Positions 59,201-64,000 of a stretch of 64,000 nt of DNA are shown piece by piece. Each line of letters starts with the position of its first letter. The first letter of the stretch is position 1. The notes below the pieces were generated by a model. That model did no database searches. It saw nothing but the letters and a program-made list of their open reading frames with translations, and was not told the DNA's origin. Both the position numbers and the translations under genes were made by a program. Source of the DNA: Nemania diffusa (Eukaryota > Ascomycota > Sordariomycetes > Xylariales > Xylariaceae); the NCBI GenBank assembly GCA_038501195.1, contig JBBPUQ010000001.1, positions 5,022,001 through 5,086,000 of the forward strand, written 5' to 3'.

Positions 59201-59877
59201 TGTGAGACACTCTCTGATAGAGCTGTAAATGAGAAAGAACAAGCTGAAGCTATCGTGTCGTGAGATTGGTCGACAAACTTAGTTGTGATCATCGTATCAA
59301 TTGGCTTGTTAGGTATCTTAGTTGGAGACAGGACGATCAAAGATGTCGAAACAACTATGGTGACTTGAAAAATAAGAGACATGAGTGAAGATATGGCAAC
59401 ACTATAGTGCTTGTTTTTCGTCGCTATGTAGATGGAGGCTGGCTGAGATTGGGAGACGTAGTCTTGTAATACGGAATGTTGACTTGGAACTGGCTCTTGT
59501 TTCATCAATTGGGACCAGGGAGCCGTACTTTTGATCTGGTATTCAACGCGTGTCCAGAATGATGCCAATATAGTAAGCACCAATGTCGGTCCAAATGTCC
59601 ATAGGTAGTGAAGACTAGCGACAGAAGTTGCAAGGCCATGATTACGATTGGAAATATAAAACAATGTCTCAAATGAGAGGCCCAGGAAAAGAAAAGCGAT
59701 GATGAACAATGTGTAGACTGGCGGATTCAAGTATGGAGGCTGCCAAGCAGTAAGATCCGTGGTGTGCGCGCTATTGTCCGGGTCCTTGATGGGCACGTAT
59801 GTCGTATGTTGCGGTGAATGAGGATGTTGTTGGCGAACGAAGAGCTTGCGCGAGGATGATATGAAAGATGAAGCCAT
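56293..59877 (-). CDS. Large DUF3433-type multi-pass membrane protein
   Basis: Uninterrupted ORF of 1194 codons. The layout is two repeated units typical of fungal DUF3433 proteins. The first unit has membrane helices at about 52-76 (VYTLFIIAFLFLGLSFETLF), 95-109 and 158-184 (SLMSLIFQVTIVVSTSLIVL), then a long extracytosolic domain with many N-glycosylation sequons. A helix near 515-535 (QIVAVLILTCVPFIAIIRLL) leads into a cytosolic linker. The second unit repeats the pattern, with helices near AISRLLALAFIVTILVILEI, LWAILPGFLSTLV and TVIITSLLTIFSASLFFT, a second sequon-rich domain and a last helix (LLAITLICIAANWYLM). The signature SxxxLxYxWTxxPT-like segment (SVASLHYLWTFGPTLVL) fits the family. 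The function of DUF3433 proteins is unknown. The absence of introns over 3.6 kb is unusual among its neighbours. Confidence 0.82.
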   Translation of the reverse strand: MASSFISSSRKLFVRQQHPHSPQHTTYVPIKDPDNSAHTTDLTAWQPPYLNPPVYTLFIIAFLFLGLSFETLFYISNRNHGLATSVASLHYLWTFGPTLVLTILASFWTRVEYQIKSTAPWSQLMKQEPVPSQHSVLQDYVSQSQPASIYIATKNKHYSVAISSLMSLIFQVTIVVSTSLIVLSPTKIPNKPIDTMITTKFVDQSHDTIASACSFSFTALSESVSHNVTLPDGILKTSAYQTVESNSHNVSYFEATVDAFSADLDCEPAHAFPTSPQPRQWAKRVYFRLRSTNYDMVVGCMYNLNPSDLGNATILHGICMGPGFLNESLTSFSSSVGRVGIVVSSIKLHSIFINGAYGDNGKFDILREKSAICTPKYDISPMRLIKNKTDTSLSPILNAASRQLPSVKASDMLECMMVYPPVPSLQPMWISGVPLYFDYCTAFIYSLANFTQDDFPFPSSLESLYSSDSASKLIQTSFRRFTAILARLSLLESTSTPSSVQAIVSEDRLLVRNIPTQIVAVLILTCVPFIAIIRLLHKGLSLPQNPNKLVGIAAIFAHVSRRMDLTGLGDACSDDLKAFLCRWTYQIRLEGDPPLNIKQSLSVLNHQLPPEEGTKVRNAKPTKFRPFGLSAISRLLALAFIVTILVILEILLRKSQRESGIADAPIQREAMQLWAILPGFLSTLVSTYCGSMDFNTRILSPLLRLATGLTFDQLDLDLLDCHTSLLLRREIKTQSPEASISTITVIITSLLTIFSASLFFTATIPSESSVQLQLQNPIYYPLQSSSLIAAAQTSFDTAKFILLENNSYPAFTYKDLVFPEIVSERPWQSNVLLHMASPAVRIEFSECRLYNATEIKLDLTDLGLNYKLAIDVQSEMGCTKPLEFLPGPRANLENTYFGVTIPGCSQQLWIWGLWSDDDPREAPGSVYGLGCNSTWKGVNTIATFDSQLMVIDTDEPPKADISTAVDLAPFPHIETFYLYSFLSGVNIPFLSTDETNWLIRDEFFSLLVNSRYKIPVTYLQNPDNVSAVADSLRFHHKVLFAQYLNANRQYTNISDEVQDGSYRIFPTWNERTVVNATARNPVARNRIIQDPASTRILQSLLAITLICIAANWYLMRNAIVLPRSPTTIGNWMAFLGDGNLDDYLPVNAAQMQLKDLSRWYFGQNARFYFGYTKSPKSRDQVLGIYVTKEAPEAI

Positions 59878-62057
59878 TGCAAGGTAGGGATATTCAATCG
59901 CTTCACGCTATGCCTCTGTTTGCACTGGTACCGGAGAATTACCAAGCTGAAAGGAAGCAAATTTTCTATGGGTACTGGCATATTATTTAGAAACAGGAAA
60001 AAGTTATGCAGTTTAGGAGCAGCTTCGCTACATTCTTTGTTTAGTTTCTCAAGTCGTATCAGAGGGCGACATTCTAATAGTTTCGAGACGTCGCCCCCAA
60101 AGCTCAAGAGCGCATCCCTTTCAAGACCATAGGCATGGTTGGGTCACTTCTTTCGAATTAACCTTTCGAGGGGGAGAACGCCTGATGTTACGGAGGGAAG
60201 GGGAAAGAGGACTTAACGGGGGCTCTACGCTTACCGTTTTTATCGTCGGGACTTTTGTATATTCTAACTCGGTCGACTTCGACTGAACACAAAATACAAT
60301 GGCGGAGGTATCGCTCCGGGTTACTAGACGATCCGGACCCTAAAGACGGAACCGGCCCCCAAGCAGGGGATCCGATGTCCTTTCAATATTGAAGGTCACC
60401 GCCGTCGTAATTGCCCCTACCACCCTAGCGATGCAGGGGAGAAGCGGTGACATTTGATGTAATGCTCAAACATTTGAACGGTCGACCGATAGAAGAGATG
60501 CGCACGCGTAGGATTGCTCCCGATCAATACCATCCCTTTAATTATATACGTGATAAGGACAAGAGGGCTAGGTGGCATCGATGAAACTGTGAGATCCTCT
60601 TGTGGTGCACACAATGCTTGAGTTTGCGAATGCCGTCGTTTCGATGAAGGAGATATGAAACATCTCTATTAGAAAAGATTAGCTGAAAATGAAGGTCGGA
60701 AGAGTAACCGGGGGTAATATTGGAGATAGCAGCACCTTCAATTGAAACATGCTTTAGACCTCTGCCAGGAATGCGGAACAACAGAGAATCCGGCGCAACA
60801 TATCACAAGCAGCGAGCTCCATCTGTGGGTGTGTTGTTCTCTTTGCCGCTGTTGCGTCGACATAGAGTTATCCTGAATCCATCTCTCCACAGGTCACAGC
60901 TGGCGACCATGTTTAGATCGTCGGCCGGGCAGTGACGAGCATTTCCCCGATCATGTTTCCGAATACCGTCCCGTCATATCTTGCCCGGTCTGTAAATAAG
61001 GACTTGTCTAGGATGATGTCAGAGGATAAGGTCACAGAGTGAATAGAAGTCCTGTAGCAGCTAGGAAGAAGGGTGTAGTATGGGGCTCAATAGGAAGATC
61101 CATTGATTCCTGACCTCCTAGATCTATAACGGGGACCGAAGGTCCCTTATATATAGCCGAATCCATAGATATAGCCACCCTATACGAGGCTATGAGGAAC
61201 CGACAAGATCAGCCTATGACCGAGATCCCGCAGTCGCAGCCGTGGGTGGCTGGTGGTCTACCTGAATAGATCCCTTCTGTTGTGATAGATATTTTGAAGC
61301 CAGGAATCTCTAGAAGTGCTATTGTGACTCTCGTCAGGCCTCTAGAGTGCAGTGTGTGATTTACACGTTCCGTTTTATATGGAGCGAACCTGATCCACTC
61401 CTCTAGCTTCATAGCGCCGAGTTGAACACGCGGCAGATAAGTCGGGTCTGCTACTAGGCTTTCGGCCGTTTTTTTTCTCTCTTCAGCTTATTATTTCCCC
61501 CTAAATATACGGTATTTCTATGCTTGCCATATTAGCTGTTCTTCCTCGGCCTCACATCACGTTAACCGTAAAATGAAGCCGTTTCCCTCTATATACCTAA
61601 GTTATGCATAAAGTACTGCGTATGTGCTCAGTCGCCTGCCTGATGTTTGGCTGAGCCGAGCCTGAGCAAAAGCGGCGATTGCGCTAATCCTGATTTGTCG
61701 CACTCTTAAACGTGTTAGAACCTAGGCTGGGGTAAGCCTGCAGGCGGGGCACTACCGCAGGTATTTCAGTTGTCTACCTGGTAGCTCCCGCCGTTCCGGA
61801 CAGTACCGAAACTTGATATCCATCCATTGTTTCTTGTTCGTTCGTCTCTAGAAAATACCTCCCCATTCATTCACCCGGTATTACCAAAGAATCGATACTG
61901 CTTCAATACATAAAAACATAGATCGATCAAAATTTTGGGCTGCTATTAGACCAGGTAGAGTCGCATTGCTACAATACGTGCTTTGTACCATATTTTGCGA
62001 ATACTGTCCTACGCATTTACTCCCCCACCTCTCATCCGACCATCCGACCATCCGACC
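59878..62057. other. Divergent intergenic interval
   Basis: About 2.2 kb upstream of the DUF3433 gene (minus) and the downstream gene (plus). Minus-strand ORFs at 60417-60781 and 61209-61412 are short and interrupted and could be gene relics; no family was recognised. Three tandem CATCCGACCAT-type units occur at 62035-62059, just before the next start codon. Confidence 0.45.
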
Positions 62058-62998
62058 ATGCCGATTCGCAATCCCTTCGCTAAGCGGCCTTTCTTGGCCA
62101 CCGGTGCCGACGTCGCCAACGACGAGAATGCCCGCCCTGCTACACAGATCTCGAGAGATTCCTACGGCGGCTTCGAGAGGGTAGATACAGTCGGGTCGAG
62201 AACCTCGTCCGCATGGAGCATCCATTCCGCCAAGAGCCGCGATAACGGCGACTACAAGATGAGTGGTAAGTCGACCACAGCATACCGCACACTACCCCCT
62301 TGCGTCAACAAATGAAGCAGATGTGGCTAACTAGTTTCTCTTCCAGTCGTCAACGATAGTGGCGTATATCTACCTGTAAGCAGGGCTTTACGTCCAGCCC
62401 TCAACATCGACACCGCATTTACTAACCAATCATAATCTAGCCCTCACCCACAGACGAGAAAGGCCTCTGGCCGAGGCGGCTTGCCAACTCCCGTACCTCT
62501 ATGGACACACGTAGCAGCATCGGCGACATTGAGCACTTTTCTATTTCTCGTGAATCTTTCGATTCATACCGTCGGTCGTTCGTACGTAGTTATCCTACCT
62601 CTTGCTACCACTCCCTTGGCATGCTAACCATGTTTTACGTGAAGGACATTTGCGCAAAATCCCCTGTCATTGTGCACGATCTCCCTCGACAGAGCCTCGA
62701 CTCTGCGTTTAGTAGAAACCCCAGATCCTCTGTGAGGCACCGCTCTTTCGAGAGAGAACTACCTACGGCGGAGGAGGGCTTCGAGGATGTCGGGTTGAAC
62801 GACGAGAAACAGCAACAACCGAAGAAGAAGAGCTTCTTTGCCAAGTTCTCCGAACCCCAGGAGTCCAATACGCATGGGGAGGGGCTTGCACGGTTCATTC
62901 CAGGCCGCAAACGAGCACAGAGCGGCCAAGGGGCCGAACTAGGTGTCGTGGAACGGCCAAAGTCGTCTCAATCAATGCAACCTCAAGAGGTGCAATAG
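62058..62998 (+). CDS. Ascomycete hypothetical protein, Ser/Arg-rich
   Basis: Four exons, 62058-62265, 62347-62375, 62441-62581 and 62645-62998, with introns of 81, 65 and 63 bases, give 243 residues. It starts MPIRNPFAKRPFLATG, then passes through the junctions KMS to VVNDSGVYLPPSPTDEKGLW and YRRSF to DICAKSPVIVHDLPRQSLD. It has no signal peptide or membrane helix. The sequence is rich in Ser, Arg and charged residues with short hydrophobic motifs (SAWSIHS, GVYLPPSP, FFAKFSEP, RFIPGRKR). It is therefore likely disordered, with several Ser-Pro sites. The conserved-looking splice phases and the short PPSPTDEKGLWPRR block suggest a real fungal gene of unknown function. I recognise no domain. 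Confidence 0.72.
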
Positions 62999-64000
62999 AT
63001 TCGAGTTATTCATTTCCTCTTTCTCATTTCTAATGCATTATTTTGCGGCGTGCGGCGTGCGGCTTTGCATGGGTTAGGGCATTCACGACATAGACCGATC
63101 ACTTGCCCCTTTTCGGAGACTATACTATCATGACTGGCGCTCGTTACGCCATTTCGGTGGGCTTTAAGGTCTTGCTTGGAGCGAGCAAGGAAACACGCGG
63201 CAAACAGGCTTGTCGTGGATATAATGATAATGGATAGATGAGACGGACCTCAATATTACTATAATAATTAGGCCGACAGTGCAAATGCAATGAGGCGTTC
63301 TGTCGTAAAAATATTATTCATTTTCTTAGTTCCCCCCAAAAACGGTATCATCGTTTATAACACCATGCCAGTATGCCTTTTCTTGAGAGATCGTATTATT
63401 AGTCGCAAACATCTCATGCCCTACCTGTCGTCTCCTATATAGAGCTAACTAGGTATTAGTAGTTTCTTACGTAGCTTTGCCGTTCTATGCGAATGAGTTA
63501 GTTAATTAAAGGTATATTGAATTCAAAATGTCAACTTATAGGAGTCAAAATATATGACTACCTACTTTCATTATAGTATGGCACTAAACTCACTTATAAG
63601 GCTACTAAGGTGGCATTTTCAACTAGGTGTTAAATTCTATTCTCATCTACCCATGTTAATGCCTTTAAATAGCTAGCCATCTACACAAACTCAAGAGTTG
63701 TCGGAAGCTGGTATAGGGGTTGGGCATCTGCGAAAATATAAGACAATTTAATTTTTTTGTAGTTTTTTAGCTAGATTCTAATAGACCAAGTATATTATCA
63801 TTAGCCCGAAGATAAGTAACATTTTCTACCCTGTCATCCGTATATTTTGAAGTAAATGACATTTAGACTTGTAGTCCTGTGGGAGTAGTTTATTGAAGTA
63901 TATTGTACTCTAATAAATCTGGAGTTGTCACAGTTCCATCCATAACTACCTACCTAGGTATATACAAACAAACAACTTTAGGTGGGAGCTTGGCTTGACA
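62999..64000. other. Terminal intergenic sequence
   Basis: AT-rich 3' flank of the preceding gene running to the window end, with an increasing AT fraction after 63230. No gene, RNA or repeat was recognised. Confidence 0.5.

Noticed and set aside
60417..61412. Short minus-strand ORFs upstream of the DUF3433 gene
   Set aside because: Interrupted by stops, no splice sites that extend them convincingly, no recognised family.
1..64000. tRNA, 5S rRNA and CRISPR-like arrays
   Set aside because: I looked for T-loop GGTTCGANTCC boxes, the conserved fungal 5S core and regularly spaced repeats and found none convincing; a tRNAscan or Infernal run would settle the RNA genes.

Overview
The window is nuclear DNA of a filamentous ascomycete (Pezizomycotina, most likely a Sordariomycete). 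Genes are compact, with introns of about 50 to 170 bases that carry GTAAGT-type donors, CTAAC/CTGAC-type branch sites and AG acceptors. The content is typically fungal: a CFEM protein, a large DUF3433 membrane protein, an Mpo1-type DUF962 protein and a fungal MFS carrier. The species cannot be named from the sequence alone. Exon joins below were worked out by hand from reading frame, splice signals and family knowledge.

Layout. 0-6.3 kb: the 3' end of ADE2, RPB7 (minus), MPO1 (plus) and a cysteine/histidine-rich protein (minus), with a 405-bp MITE-like element in the RPB7/MPO1 promoter interval. 6.3-17.2 kb: almost 11 kb with no gene I can support, made of pyrimidine tracts, hexanucleotide repeats, microsatellites and very many AGGTA/TACCT words. 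17.2-22.5 kb: a two-exon CFEM protein (minus) and an eight-exon MFS transporter (plus). 23.1-31.0 kb: a histidine-phosphatase-family membrane or GPI protein (minus), a short-chain dehydrogenase (plus) and mitochondrial methylmalonate-semialdehyde dehydrogenase (minus). 31.9-37.9 kb: V-ATPase subunit H (minus), a Rieske-domain protein (plus), a palindromic 491-bp transposon-like element and a Cys-rich Ser/Thr-stalk membrane protein (plus). 39.3-47.8 kb: a housekeeping block of RPL9 (minus), VPS26 (plus), NUP120/NUP160 (minus) and RAD51 (plus). 49.3-63.0 kb: a single-pass membrane protein (minus), a formyltetrahydrofolate deformylase (plus), a DUF3433 protein (minus) and a conserved-looking protein of unknown function (plus). 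The last kilobase is AT-rich with nothing recognised.

The genes do not form an obvious biosynthetic cluster. They alternate in strand, giving divergent promoter intervals (VMA13/Rieske, RPL9/VPS26, NUP120/RAD51) and convergent terminator intervals. Purine and one-carbon metabolism appears twice (ADE2, formyl-THF deformylase), probably by chance. The most notable signals outside ordinary genes are the two TA-flanked inverted-repeat elements, the gene-empty 11-kb island, a pair of MCB-like G1/S elements in the NUP120/RAD51 promoter, and a histidine phosphatase that seems to lack the family's second catalytic motif.
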